A DNA stretch of 64,000 bases from Ruminococcus sp. FC2018 (GTDB taxonomy: Bacteria > Bacillota > Clostridia > Oscillospirales > Ruminococcaceae): contig NZ_JHXH01000001.1 of assembly GCF_000621805.1 (NCBI RefSeq), forward strand, positions 124,001 through 188,000, written 5' to 3'. Below the pieces are notes generated by a model, which did no database searches, had not been told where the DNA came from, and was given only the letters and a program-made list of their open reading frames with translations. Positions 22,311 through 30,080 of the stretch are shown piece by piece (position 1 is the stretch's first letter; the number at the start of each line of letters is the position of its first letter). Both the position numbers and the translations under genes were made by a program.

Positions 22311-22961
22311 ATGGATTATAAGATAATTGATATGGATAACTACTACCGAAAGGATATTTTCCGCCATTTTTCCCAAGACTGCAAATGCTCATTTGCAGTT
22401 ACTGCAAGGGTAGATGTTACAGATCTTAAAGCCTTTTCCAAGCGCACCGACACAAGCTTTTATCTGAACTTTCTGTATGTACTGAGCAGGACTCTCAATT
22501 CAAGGGAGGATTACCGCTTTTACTGGGACTATCCCACACATCAGATGAGGCTGTATGACAAGATAAATCCTACCCAGTACGTTTTTCACGATGACACCCA
22601 GACTATAACGGTTGTGTACAGCGAGTATTTTGCCGATTATAAGACTTTCTATAGTGCTGCAAAAGCAGACCTTGAAAAAGCAAAGGCAACCCGTGATTAT
22701 GGGCTTGACGAGGCTAATCATCCCAACTGGTTTGATGCCTCCAGTCTGCCATGGCTGTCTTTTGATTCAATGACCGTGGAGCTGCACGACGGGTATCTTT
22801 ATTTTAATCCGATAGTCAACTGGGGCAAATTCCGAGAGGAGAACGGCAGACTGATGATGCCCGTTGCCATAAGGCTGAACCATGCTTCGGCTGACGGATT
22901 TCTTGCAGCTAATTTCTATCGTACACTTGAAAAAGAGATCGCCGATCTCTGTGGGCAGTAA
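22311..22961 (+). CDS. Chloramphenicol acetyltransferase-like protein
   Basis: The ATG at 22311 has GAGGAGGG upstream and gives 216 residues, the usual CAT length. The family's catalytic HHxxxDG motif appears near the C-terminus as NHASADG, keeping one histidine and the Asp-Gly pair. Other CAT-like blocks are SFDSMTVELHDGYLYFNPIVNWGKF and VAIRLNH. CAT enzymes are trimeric cytosolic acetyl-CoA-dependent O-acetyltransferases, but many chromosomal CAT-like proteins act on other or unknown substrates, so resistance should not be assumed. A GNAT acetyltransferase follows 12 nt later, probably in the same transcript. Confidence 0.85.
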   Translation: MDYKIIDMDNYYRKDIFRHFSQDCKCSFAVTARVDVTDLKAFSKRTDTSFYLNFLYVLSRTLNSREDYRFYWDYPTHQMRLYDKINPTQYVFHDDTQTITVVYSEYFADYKTFYSAAKADLEKAKATRDYGLDEANHPNWFDASSLPWLSFDSMTVELHDGYLYFNPIVNWGKFREENGRLMMPVAIRLNHASADGFLAANFYRTLEKEIADLCGQ

Positions 22962-22973
22962 GGCGGTGCAGCT

Positions 22974-23531
22974 ATGGTCAGAGATATTTTTGATAAGGAT
23001 ATACACATTGAAACAGATCGTCTGAAATTGCGTCCCCTTACCATGTCGGATACCTGGGACATATTTGAGATCTTTTCCGATAAGCAGGTAATGAAATACT
23101 ATGACCTGCTGCCGTTTGAAAGTTTTGAACGTGCAAAAGAGCAGGTGGAGTTTTTTATTAAGGGCTTTGAGCAAAAGACTATGCTGCGCTGGGGGATAGA
23201 GCTTAAAGACAGCGGAAAGCTTATCGGCACCTGCGGCTTTTTTAACTTTAATGAGGACGCATTGAAAGCCGAGCTTGGCTATGAGCTGAACAGCAGTTAT
23301 CATGGAAAAGGATTGATGAGCGAAGCACTTGATGCCGTACTTGAATTTATCTTCCGTGAAACTGACATCAACAGGGTTGAGGCATTTGCAGAGCCGCCAA
23401 ATATCGCCTCGCAAAAGGTCCTTAAAAAGCTTGGCTTTGTAAAAGAGGGAACTCTGCGCAGATATGAGCGATGCAGGGGAGAGCTGATAGACATTATCAT
23501 TTACGGTCTTTTGCGCACCGACAGAGAATAA
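22974..23531 (+). CDS. GNAT-family N-acetyltransferase (RimJ/RimL-like)
   Basis: The 185 residues show the RimJ/RimL-type layout: ETDRLKLRPLT at the start, ELGYELNSSYHGKGLMSEAL (acetyl-CoA-binding motif A with the Q/R-x-x-G-x-G/A turn replaced by H-G-K-G), and NIASQKVLKKLGFVKEG near the end. Relatives acetylate alpha-amino groups of ribosomal proteins or small amines; the substrate is unknown. The ATG at 22974 has AAGGCGG upstream and sits 12 nt after the CAT-like gene. Confidence 0.88.
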   Translation: MVRDIFDKDIHIETDRLKLRPLTMSDTWDIFEIFSDKQVMKYYDLLPFESFERAKEQVEFFIKGFEQKTMLRWGIELKDSGKLIGTCGFFNFNEDALKAELGYELNSSYHGKGLMSEALDAVLEFIFRETDINRVEAFAEPPNIASQKVLKKLGFVKEGTLRRYERCRGELIDIIIYGLLRTDRE

Positions 23532-23534
23532 CAT

Positions 23535-23569
23535 AAAAAACCGATGCCTGATATAGACATCGGTTTTAT
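23535..23569. terminator. Bidirectional terminator between GNAT and pckA genes
   Basis: ACCGATG pairs with CATCGGT around a 12-nt loop, with A and T runs on either side, between two convergent genes. Confidence 0.8.
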
Positions 23570-23585
23570 CGTTATAGGATATTTA

Positions 23586-25190
23586 TTAAAGCTGCGGACC
23601 TGCAGGAACAAGTGCCTTACCGGCCTCGTTGCCCTCATACTTAGCAAAATTCTTGATGAATCTTGAAGCGAGGTCTTTTGCCTTCTCCTCCCACTCGGAA
23701 GCGCTTGCGTATGTATCTCTCGGATCAAGGATACCGGAGTCAACGCCGGGAAGCTCGGTAGGAACTTCAAAATCAAAGAACGGGATCTTCTTTGTAGGAG
23801 CCTTGAGAACATCGCCGCTGAGGATAGCGTCGATGATTCCACGTGTATCCTTAATGGAGATTCTCTTGCCTGTGCCGTTCCAGCCGGTGTTTACGAGGTA
23901 AGCCTTAGCGCCGCTCTTTTCCATTCTCTTAACGAGCTCCTCTGCATACTTTGTAGGATGCAGCTCGAGGAATGCCTGACCGAAGCAAGCGGAGAATGTT
24001 GGTGTAGGCTCTGTGATTCCACGCTCTGTACCAGCAAGCTTAGCAGTAAATCCTGAGAGGAAGTAGTATTTTGTCTGCTCAGGTGTAAGGATAGATACAG
24101 GAGGCAGTACGCCGAACGCGTCAGCTGAAAGGAAAATAACGTTGTCAGCAGCAGGACCGTGAGAGATCGGCTTAACTATCTTCTCGATGTGGTCGATAGG
24201 ATAGGAAACACGTGTGTTCTCTGTAACGGACTTGTCATTGAAATCGATCTTTCCGTTTTCGTCAACTGTTACGTTCTCAAGCAGAGCGTTTCTCTTGATA
24301 GCATTGTAGATGTCAGGCTCGGAATCCTTGTCAAGGTTGATGACCTTAGCGTAGCAGCCGCCCTCGAAGTTGAATACGCCGCTGTCGTCCCAGCCGTGCT
24401 CGTCGTCACCGATAAGCAGTCTCTTAGGATCTGTGGAAAGTGTTGTCTTACCTGTTCCGGAAAGACCAAAGAAGATAGCGGTATGCTCGCCGTTCATATC
24501 TGTGTTAGCAGAGCAGTGCATAGCAGCAATGCCCTTCAGAGGCAGGTAGTAGTTCATCATTGAGAACATACCCTTCTTCATCTCTCCGCCGTACCAGGTG
24601 TTGATGATGACCTGCTCACGGCTTGTGATGTTGAATACAACAGCTGTCTCAGAGTTAAGACCAAGCTCCTTGTAGTTCTCGACCTTAGCCTTGGAAGCGT
24701 TGTAAACTACGAAATCAGGCTCGAAGTTCTCAAGCTCCTCAGCAGTTGGCTTGATGAACATGTTAAGGATAAAGTGTGCCTGCCAAGCAACCTCAACGAT
24801 GAAACGAACAGCCATTCTTGTGTCCTTGTTTGCGCCGCAGAAAGCGTCTACAACGAAAAGTCTCTTGTTGCAAAGCTCTTCAACAGCTATCTTCTTAACA
24901 GCGTCCCATGTCTCCTTAGAAGCAACGTGGTTGTCGTTTTTGTACTCATCGGTAGTCCACCATACTGTATCCTTGGAATTTTCGTCCATAACGATGAACT
25001 TATCCTTAGGAGAACGACCGGTGTAAATACCTGTCATAACGTTTACAGCACCAAGCTCAGTCTCCTTGCCTACCTCAAAGCCTTCAAGACCGGCTTTGGT
25101 CTCTTCCTTGTAGAGGTCTTCATAAGAAGGGTTGCGCACGATCTCGGTTGAACCGGTAATACCATACTTTGAAAGATCAAGATTTGCCAT
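23586..25190 (-). CDS. pckA: Phosphoenolpyruvate carboxykinase (ATP)
   Basis: Interconverts oxaloacetate plus ATP and PEP plus CO2; in fermentative anaerobes it often runs toward oxaloacetate and succinate. The 534 residues match the ATP-type family. Motifs seen: [10 protein letters not shown], the kinase-1a P-loop [22 protein letters not shown] (kinase-2 metal site) and [12 protein letters not shown]. The ATG at 25190 follows AGGAGG; the long upstream frame extension has no ribosome site. It has a near-perfect sigma-A promoter (25280-25308), consistent with strong expression. Confidence 0.96.
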   Translation of the reverse strand: MANLDLSKYGITGSTEIVRNPSYEDLYKEETKAGLEGFEVGKETELGAVNVMTGIYTGRSPKDKFIVMDENSKDTVWWTTDEYKNDNHVASKETWDAVKKIAVEELCNKRLFVVDAFCGANKDTRMAVRFIVEVAWQAHFILNMFIKPTAEELENFEPDFVVYNASKAKVENYKELGLNSETAVVFNITSREQVIINTWYGGEMKKGMFSMMNYYLPLKGIAAMHCSANTDMNGEHTAIFFGLSGTGKTTLSTDPKRLLIGDDEHGWDDSGVFNFEGGCYAKVINLDKDSEPDIYNAIKRNALLENVTVDENGKIDFNDKSVTENTRVSYPIDHIEKIVKPISHGPAADNVIFLSADAFGVLPPVSILTPEQTKYYFLSGFTAKLAGTERGITEPTPTFSACFGQAFLELHPTKYAEELVKRMEKSGAKAYLVNTGWNGTGKRISIKDTRGIIDAILSGDVLKAPTKKIPFFDFEVPTELPGVDSGILDPRDTYASASEWEEKAKDLASRFIKNFAKYEGNEAGKALVPAGPQL

Positions 25191-25279
25191 TTTATTTTCC
25201 TCCTGCATTAAAATATGTTTAGTTAATGTGAAGAATGCTGACCTGTATAACCACAGGGCACATTTCACGCACACATATT

Positions 25280-25308
25280 ATTATAATATAAAAATCGCTT
25301 CATGTCAA
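25280..25308 (-). promoter_or_regulatory. Consensus promoter of pckA
   Basis: On the minus strand TTGACA (25308-25303), a 17-nt spacer and TATAAT (25285-25280) both match consensus. The leader to the start codon is about 80 nt. Confidence 0.85.
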
Positions 25309-25401
25309 TAGAAAAGTTACAAAACCGGTTAATTATAGCTAACTTGAAAAGTGCGCAAATATGGGCGTTATTTGTGTTTTATAAATTTTTATAAAAATAA
25401 C

Positions 25402-25430
25402 TTGCATTTCAAAAGTGTATGTGCTATAAT
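25402..25430 (+). promoter_or_regulatory. Promoter of tRNA-Arg
   Basis: TTGCAT (25402-25407), a 17-nt spacer and TATAAT (25425-25430) lie 13 nt before the tRNA. Confidence 0.8.
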
Positions 25431-25443
25431 AAATAAGTTAAAT

Positions 25444-25517
25444 GTCTTCGTAGCTCAGCAGGATAGAGCGTTCGCCTCCTAAGCGAAAGGTCGTGGGTTC
25501 GAATCCCGCCGAGGACG
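25444..25517 (+). tRNA. tRNA-Arg (anticodon CCT)
   Basis: The acceptor stem GTCTTCG/CGAGGAC has one G-U pair. The anticodon stem TTCGC/GCGAA encloses CTCCTAA, giving anticodon CCT (reads AGG). D and T arms are normal (GGGTTCGAATCCC). No CCA is encoded. Confidence 0.95.
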
Positions 25518-25530
25518 CTAAAGTATAAAC

Positions 25531-25572
25531 GACCTCTTTTGCCGTTTGATGTAAAAGAGGTCTTGTGTTTAT
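25531..25572 (+). terminator. Hairpin terminator after tRNA-Arg
   Basis: GACCTCTTTT pairs perfectly with AAAAGAGGTC, followed by a T-rich TTGTGTTT. It ends the tRNA transcript, and some read-through may feed the HD gene. Confidence 0.65.
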
Positions 25573-25591
25573 TGTTAAGGAGGAGTCTGCC

Positions 25592-26161
25592 GTGAAACTT
25601 ACGCTTGAAAGGGCAAAGGAGCTGAACAGAGATAACGTTACACAGGAACATCTTATAATACATTCTCTTAACGTCTGCTATGCTATGGGTGCTATGGCAA
25701 AGCACTTTGGTGCAGATGAGGAGCATTGGATGGCTGTGGGCTACCTGCATGATTATGATTATGAAAAGTACCCTGATGAGCATCTGAAGCATACCGAGCA
25801 GCCTCTGCTTGAAGCGGGAGTCGATCCTGAGGATGTCAGGGCGATCCTTTCCCACGGCTGGGAGATCTGTACCGATGTCAAGCCTGAAACTGATATGGAA
25901 AAGAGCCTTTATACCGTTGATGAATTGACGGGAATAATACAGGCGTGTGCAAGGATGCGCCCCAACGGTATAGCGGATTTGGAATTGAAGAGCTTTATGA
26001 AGAAGTTTAAGGACAAAAAGTTTGCCGCCAAGTGTAACAGGGAAGTTATTAAAAAAGGCTGTGAGCTGCTGGGAATGGAAGTGTCCGAGGCAGCACGGAT
26101 CTGTATTGACGGCATGAGACCACACGCCGCAGAGATAGGCTTACAGGGAACACAGGGATAA
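25592..26161 (+). CDS. HD-domain protein (putative phosphohydrolase)
   Basis: The GTG at 25592 is preceded by AAGGAGG and is preferred over an upstream in-frame start. The 189 residues show an HD-type metal site: EHLIIHSLNVCYAMG, then GYLHDYDYEKYP (His-Asp pair) and AILSHGWE. HD proteins of this small size usually hydrolyse phosphate esters such as nucleotides. The C-terminal part (LKSFMKKFKDKKFAAKCNREVI) is a conserved feature of this subfamily in Clostridia as I recall it. No operon partner; substrate unknown. Confidence 0.82.
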   Translation: MKLTLERAKELNRDNVTQEHLIIHSLNVCYAMGAMAKHFGADEEHWMAVGYLHDYDYEKYPDEHLKHTEQPLLEAGVDPEDVRAILSHGWEICTDVKPETDMEKSLYTVDELTGIIQACARMRPNGIADLELKSFMKKFKDKKFAAKCNREVIKKGCELLGMEVSEAARICIDGMRPHAAEIGLQGTQG

Positions 26162-26167
26162 AAAATT

Positions 26168-26197
26168 ACGGGAAGTCTTATGGCTTCCCGTTTTTTT
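26168..26197 (+). terminator. Terminator after HD gene
   Basis: ACGGGAAG pairs with CTTCCCGT around a 7-nt loop, followed by seven T residues. It overlaps the end of the convergent gene. Confidence 0.85.
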
Positions 26198-27287
26198 ATG
26201 GCACGTAAACGCATTGTTCATTGTAAAACCAGCTATATGCATTTGGAAAAGTATCCAGTCCCGAGTCTCTCACCGAGCTTTCATAGCCCTGTGGGTGTAT
26301 CACCATGTTGTCTGGCGTTATGGCGTACGCCATTGCCCCTGCGTAAAGGAAAAGAATTTTCTGTCCCGAATACTTTTCCAGTGCCTTGTTGAAAGAATCA
26401 AACCAGGGTGCACCAAAAGCAGGTGTTGCGTAGATCACACCGTTTTCTTTGACAAGTGTTACAATGGCAATCAGCCTGCCTGCGTTGTAAATGTGAAAGT
26501 CCATAAAGTTTTGTTTTACAGTCAGCCCCGGAAGATTCTCATCTGTATTTCCGTCATAGCTTATATGGCAGTAGCCTTTTTTGAAAAGCAAAGGACCTTT
26601 TGCATATAATACCTTGTTGCTGTCGTAGTTTTGGTCATAAGCGATCTCCGCTATATTCATCCCACTTGCCGCAAGGGAGCTTTCAAGGCTTGCTGCGTTT
26701 TTGGAGAAGTAGTCCCTTGCCTCCTTTTCGGTTATCTTTTCACCGATCACCTGAACCCTGTTGTTTTTTGGTATTGCTGCGATCATTACCTGTCCGCCGG
26801 AACGTTCATTGGGGTTTAAACTGCTGTCAAGGTCCGAGCCGCCGTAATTATTGCCGGATTTCCCGTCCGGGACGCTTTCTGCTGTGCTCTCTGAGCTTGA
26901 AGGGGTAGGCTTGCTGCTTTCGGCTTTTGTGGACTGGGCTGGCGATGATGAACTGCTCGAAGCCTCTTGTGCGTTGCTTTCAATGCTTTCAGCCACCCAG
27001 TAATCACCGGCGAATACCGGTGAACCGGAACTGCCTTCGGTGATATGTTCTTCTGCTCCGCTTGCGGCTGTATCGTTTAATGATGTGTCATCGGAGACAC
27101 TTATGTCATTGCCTTTGAATCTGTGTATAAGTGCAAATGTCCCCACAGCTGCCACTGCGATCACAGGGACCGCTATCGCTGCAGTCCTGCCAAAAGTGCT
27201 TATCTTTGCTTTCTTGCCTTGCTCCTGCTGCTGGTATTCGTGTACACGATCAAGCACCGAATCTGCCATTTCTCTATAATCCTTCAT
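26196..27287 (-). CDS. Membrane protein, probable anti-sigma factor partner of the ECF sigma
   Basis: The ATG at 27287 (AGGAGGG upstream) lies inside the last codons of the sigma gene, a 14-bp overlap that suggests translational coupling. The N-terminal 35 residues are charged and cytoplasmic (KDYREMADSVLDRVHEYQQ), followed by one membrane helix (about 38-55, TAAIAVPVIAVAAVGTFALI). A Ser-rich extracellular linker (about 65-165) and an exported domain of about 190 residues complete it. That domain ends with a segment (GAPWFDSFNKALEKYSGQKI ... YAITPDNMVI) I do not recognise. Topology and coupling are typical of anti-sigma factors that bind ECF sigma through the cytoplasmic tail. No zinc-type HxxxCxxC is seen. 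Confidence 0.75.
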   Translation of the reverse strand: MKDYREMADSVLDRVHEYQQQEQGKKAKISTFGRTAAIAVPVIAVAAVGTFALIHRFKGNDISVSDDTSLNDTAASGAEEHITEGSSGSPVFAGDYWVAESIESNAQEASSSSSSPAQSTKAESSKPTPSSSESTAESVPDGKSGNNYGGSDLDSSLNPNERSGGQVMIAAIPKNNRVQVIGEKITEKEARDYFSKNAASLESSLAASGMNIAEIAYDQNYDSNKVLYAKGPLLFKKGYCHISYDGNTDENLPGLTVKQNFMDFHIYNAGRLIAIVTLVKENGVIYATPAFGAPWFDSFNKALEKYSGQKILFLYAGAMAYAITPDNMVIHPQGYESSVRDSGLDTFPNAYSWFYNEQCVYVP

Positions 27288-27834
27288 TGTCAAAACCCTC
27301 CTGTTCAAGCTGCGCCCTGAGAGCCTTTCTCGCCCTTGAAGCCAGCATCTCCGTGCCGTGCACGCTCTTTTTCATTATCCTTGCACAGTCCTTCATGCTC
27401 AGCTCCTCGAAATATTGCAGCCATAGTATCTGCTGATATTCGGGTTTTAGTCTCCTCAAAGCCTTGTGTATAGTTATCTTCTGTTCCTCACGGATATACG
27501 CCGAGCCCATGTCCGCAAGCTCGTCAGCTTGCTCAGGGGACAGCTTCATCGGCGTTTCTTTTAGCCTTTTTCTTTTCCGCAGATGATCTATCGCAATGTT
27601 TCTGCCAATGGTGTAAAGCCAGGTCTTGAATGAGCCTTTTCCCTTGTCCTTAGGCTTTTTCGTGCCCAGCAGAACAAATGTGTCCTGTACAAGATCCTCT
27701 GCCTCGTGGATATCACCCACGATCCCCGTCAGATAGAATATCAGTCCGTCCTTGTAGTCTCTGATTATCTCGACCAATCCGCTTTCATCACCGTTCTCAC
27801 GGAAACGGCGGTAGCTGCTTGCACCGTTGTCCAT
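27274..27834 (-). CDS. ECF-type RNA polymerase sigma factor
   Basis: The ATG at 27834 follows AAAGGAG. The 186 residues contain sigma region 2 (HEAEDLVQDTFVLLG ... GSFKTWLYTIGRNIAIDHLRKRKR) and region 4 (ALRRLKPEYQQILWLQYFEELSMKDCARIMKKSVHGTEMLASRARKAL, a helix-turn-helix reading the -35). Length and lack of region 3 mark it as ECF. It is co-transcribed with the overlapping membrane protein and probably held inactive by it until an envelope signal arrives. Targets are unknown. Nothing links it directly to the surface-gene promoters, which look different from typical ECF sites. Confidence 0.9.
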   Translation of the reverse strand: MDNGASSYRRFRENGDESGLVEIIRDYKDGLIFYLTGIVGDIHEAEDLVQDTFVLLGTKKPKDKGKGSFKTWLYTIGRNIAIDHLRKRKRLKETPMKLSPEQADELADMGSAYIREEQKITIHKALRRLKPEYQQILWLQYFEELSMKDCARIMKKSVHGTEMLASRARKALRAQLEQEGFDNEGL

Positions 27835-27911
27835 GGGCGTTCTCCTTTCCCGAAAGACTTTTTGCCCTTCTTGTATATTACACGAAACAAACGTGCATTT
27901 CCTCACACTTT

Positions 27912-27939
27912 ATTATAACATTTTTAACGTACATTTCAA
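27912..27939 (-). promoter_or_regulatory. Promoter of the ECF sigma operon
   Basis: On the minus strand TTGAAA (27939-27934), a 16-nt spacer and TATAAT (27917-27912). It looks like a housekeeping promoter rather than an autoregulated ECF site. Confidence 0.6.
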
Positions 27940-27974
27940 CCTCTGTGCTGCGTCGAAAAAATGTGTCAAAGCAC

Positions 27975-28003
27975 TTGAAAAGTAAACCCGGATGTGGTAT
28001 ACT
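27975..28003 (+). promoter_or_regulatory. Promoter of the recJ operon
   Basis: TTGAAA (27975-27980), a 17-nt spacer and TATACT (27998-28003) lie 36 nt before recJ. Confidence 0.65.
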
Positions 28004-28039
28004 TTTCTATATATAGTTTGATGATGAAAAGAGTTTTTT

Positions 28040-30064
28040 ATGAAAAAATGGAAGATAAACAGATCAGATGAAGACCTTGCCGGTCAGTTCGCCGCAAGGT
28101 GCGATATAAATAAGCTTGCCCTTGAAGTTCTTACATCAAGGGGATATACCGATTTTGACAGCGTGGTGGAATATTTTACTACCGCCGAGCTTTCCGACCC
28201 GTTCCTTATAAAGGATATGGATAAAGCCGTGGAAACTATCGAAAAAATGATAGATGAGTACCGCCTTATTTGCGTTTACGGCGATTATGACTGTGACGGG
28301 ATAACCTCTACGGCTATTCTTTATAACTATCTTGAAAGCATGAGCGCAAATGTGATGTTCTATATCCCCGAGCGCAGCGAGGGGTACGGACTGAATGCAG
28401 ATGCTATAAAAAGAATTGCTGCTGAAGGTGCAGAGCTTATCGTCACTGTGGATAACGGCATCTCCGCTGTTGAGGAAGCAAAGCTTATACATGAACTGGG
28501 TATGGAGCTTGTTGTTACCGACCACCACCAGCCGTCTGATGTGCTTCCCATGGCGGCAGCAGTAGTGGATCCGCACAGGGAGGATTGTCCCTCGCCATAT
28601 AAGGATCTGGCAGGCGTCGGAGTGGCGTTCAAGCTTTGTGCAGCCCTTGACGGGGGCAATTACGAGATAGTCATGGAGCAGTATGCGGATATATGTGCTA
28701 TCGGAACCATCGCCGATGTTGTACCTCTTACCGGAGAGAACAGAACTATTGTCAAGCAGGGACTGGAATATCTTAAAAATACTGAAAACCAGGGGCTTTG
28801 CAAGCTGTTTGAACTTAATTCGCTGGACAAAGAGTCCGTAAGTTCCACAGATGTTTCCTTCAGAATGGCACCTGTTATCAATGCGTCCGGACGCTTTGGC
28901 TCACCGATCACGGCTGTAAAAGCCCTGCTTAGTGAGGATGATTATGACGCTCACAACTATGTCAGCCGGCTTATCGAGCTTAACTCTATGCGTAAACAGA
29001 CCGAATCGGAAATAATCTCCGAGATAGTTGATCATATAAATAAATACCCCCAGGTCCTTGACCACGCAGCACTTGTGCTGTGGGGCAGGAACTGGCATCC
29101 GGGGGTTATAGGGATAGTGTCCTCAAAGATACTAGACCTTTACGGAAAGCCGAATCTGATAATCTCTATTGACGACGAGGGCAATGCGAGAGGCTCTGCA
29201 AGAAGTATTCATGGTTTTGATGTGTTTGACTGTCTGCGCTATTGCTCTGAGCTGTTTGAAAAATTCGGAGGACATGAGTGCGCAGGAGGTTTTTCACTCA
29301 AGCAGGAGAATATAGGGGCACTTTGCAGCAAAGTATATGAATATGCCGACAGACTGCCTAAAGCACCTGTCCAGGAGATCTGTGCGGATAAACTGCTTAT
29401 GCCGGGTGATATAACCGTTGAAAATGTCAAAGGACTCAGAGCACTTGAACCGTTCGGTGCAGAAAATCCGTCGCCGGTATTTGCCATTGTGGGAGCCAGG
29501 GTGCTTTCTGTAATACCCCTTTCACAAGGAAAACATACCAAGATCGATTTTGAATACGGAAGCTATAAAGGTCAGGCACTGTTCTTTTCTCTTTCTCCTG
29601 AAAGAGCCTGCTTCAAAAGCGGTGACAGAATTGATATGCTCGTCAAGCTGGATATAAATTCGTTCAGAGGTACGGAATCGGTGTCCATAAAAGTGATGGA
29701 TCACCGCCTGAGCGGCGTTAAGCAGGAAAGATACTTTGCCGCCAAGCAGTGCTATGAAAGACTGATGCGTGGAGAGGACCTGCCCTCGGCTTACGTACAA
29801 AAGATGATTCCCGACAGAAATGAACTGGTAAGAGTGTATAAGTACATAAATTCCGCAAGCAGAACAACACTTGACCATATGTTCATGTCTCTTGGAGATG
29901 ACAGTATGAACTATTGCAAAATGCGTATCTGCGTGGACATTTTTGCAGATAAGCAGCTTGTGGAATATAAGCCCGCAACAATGAGTATTTCAATGCTTGA
30001 AGTGAATTCAAAGGTTGACCTTGAGGATTCGCCTACACTTAAAAAACTAAGATCTATGTTATGA
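28040..30064 (+). CDS. recJ: Single-stranded-DNA-specific exonuclease RecJ
   Basis: A 5'-3' ssDNA exonuclease acting in recombination and mismatch/base-excision repair. DHH-family motifs are intact: VYGDYDCDGITSTAIL (motif I), VTVDNGIS (II), VVTDHHQP (III, the DHH motif) and AVVDPHREDCPSPYKDLAGVGVAFKL (IV). The DHHA1 half has GRFGSP and GGHECAGGFSL, followed by an OB-like segment and a C-terminal extension. At 674 residues it is longer than E. coli RecJ (about 577), as is common in Firmicutes. The start has only a weak ribosome site (AAAAGAG). It is the first gene of a long collinear run that continues to about 40978. Confidence 0.94.
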   Translation: MKKWKINRSDEDLAGQFAARCDINKLALEVLTSRGYTDFDSVVEYFTTAELSDPFLIKDMDKAVETIEKMIDEYRLICVYGDYDCDGITSTAILYNYLESMSANVMFYIPERSEGYGLNADAIKRIAAEGAELIVTVDNGISAVEEAKLIHELGMELVVTDHHQPSDVLPMAAAVVDPHREDCPSPYKDLAGVGVAFKLCAALDGGNYEIVMEQYADICAIGTIADVVPLTGENRTIVKQGLEYLKNTENQGLCKLFELNSLDKESVSSTDVSFRMAPVINASGRFGSPITAVKALLSEDDYDAHNYVSRLIELNSMRKQTESEIISEIVDHINKYPQVLDHAALVLWGRNWHPGVIGIVSSKILDLYGKPNLIISIDDEGNARGSARSIHGFDVFDCLRYCSELFEKFGGHECAGGFSLKQENIGALCSKVYEYADRLPKAPVQEICADKLLMPGDITVENVKGLRALEPFGAENPSPVFAIVGARVLSVIPLSQGKHTKIDFEYGSYKGQALFFSLSPERACFKSGDRIDMLVKLDINSFRGTESVSIKVMDHRLSGVKQERYFAAKQCYERLMRGEDLPSAYVQKMIPDRNELVRVYKYINSASRTTLDHMFMSLGDDSMNYCKMRICVDIFADKQLVEYKPATMSISMLEVNSKVDLEDSPTLKKLRSML

Positions 30065-30080
30065 AAAGAGGTGAGGATAA

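Noticed and set aside
22311-22961. Chloramphenicol resistance gene on a mobile element
   Set aside because: The CAT-like gene sits between housekeeping genes with no mobility genes, and its motif differs from resistance enzymes, so a resistance call is not supported.
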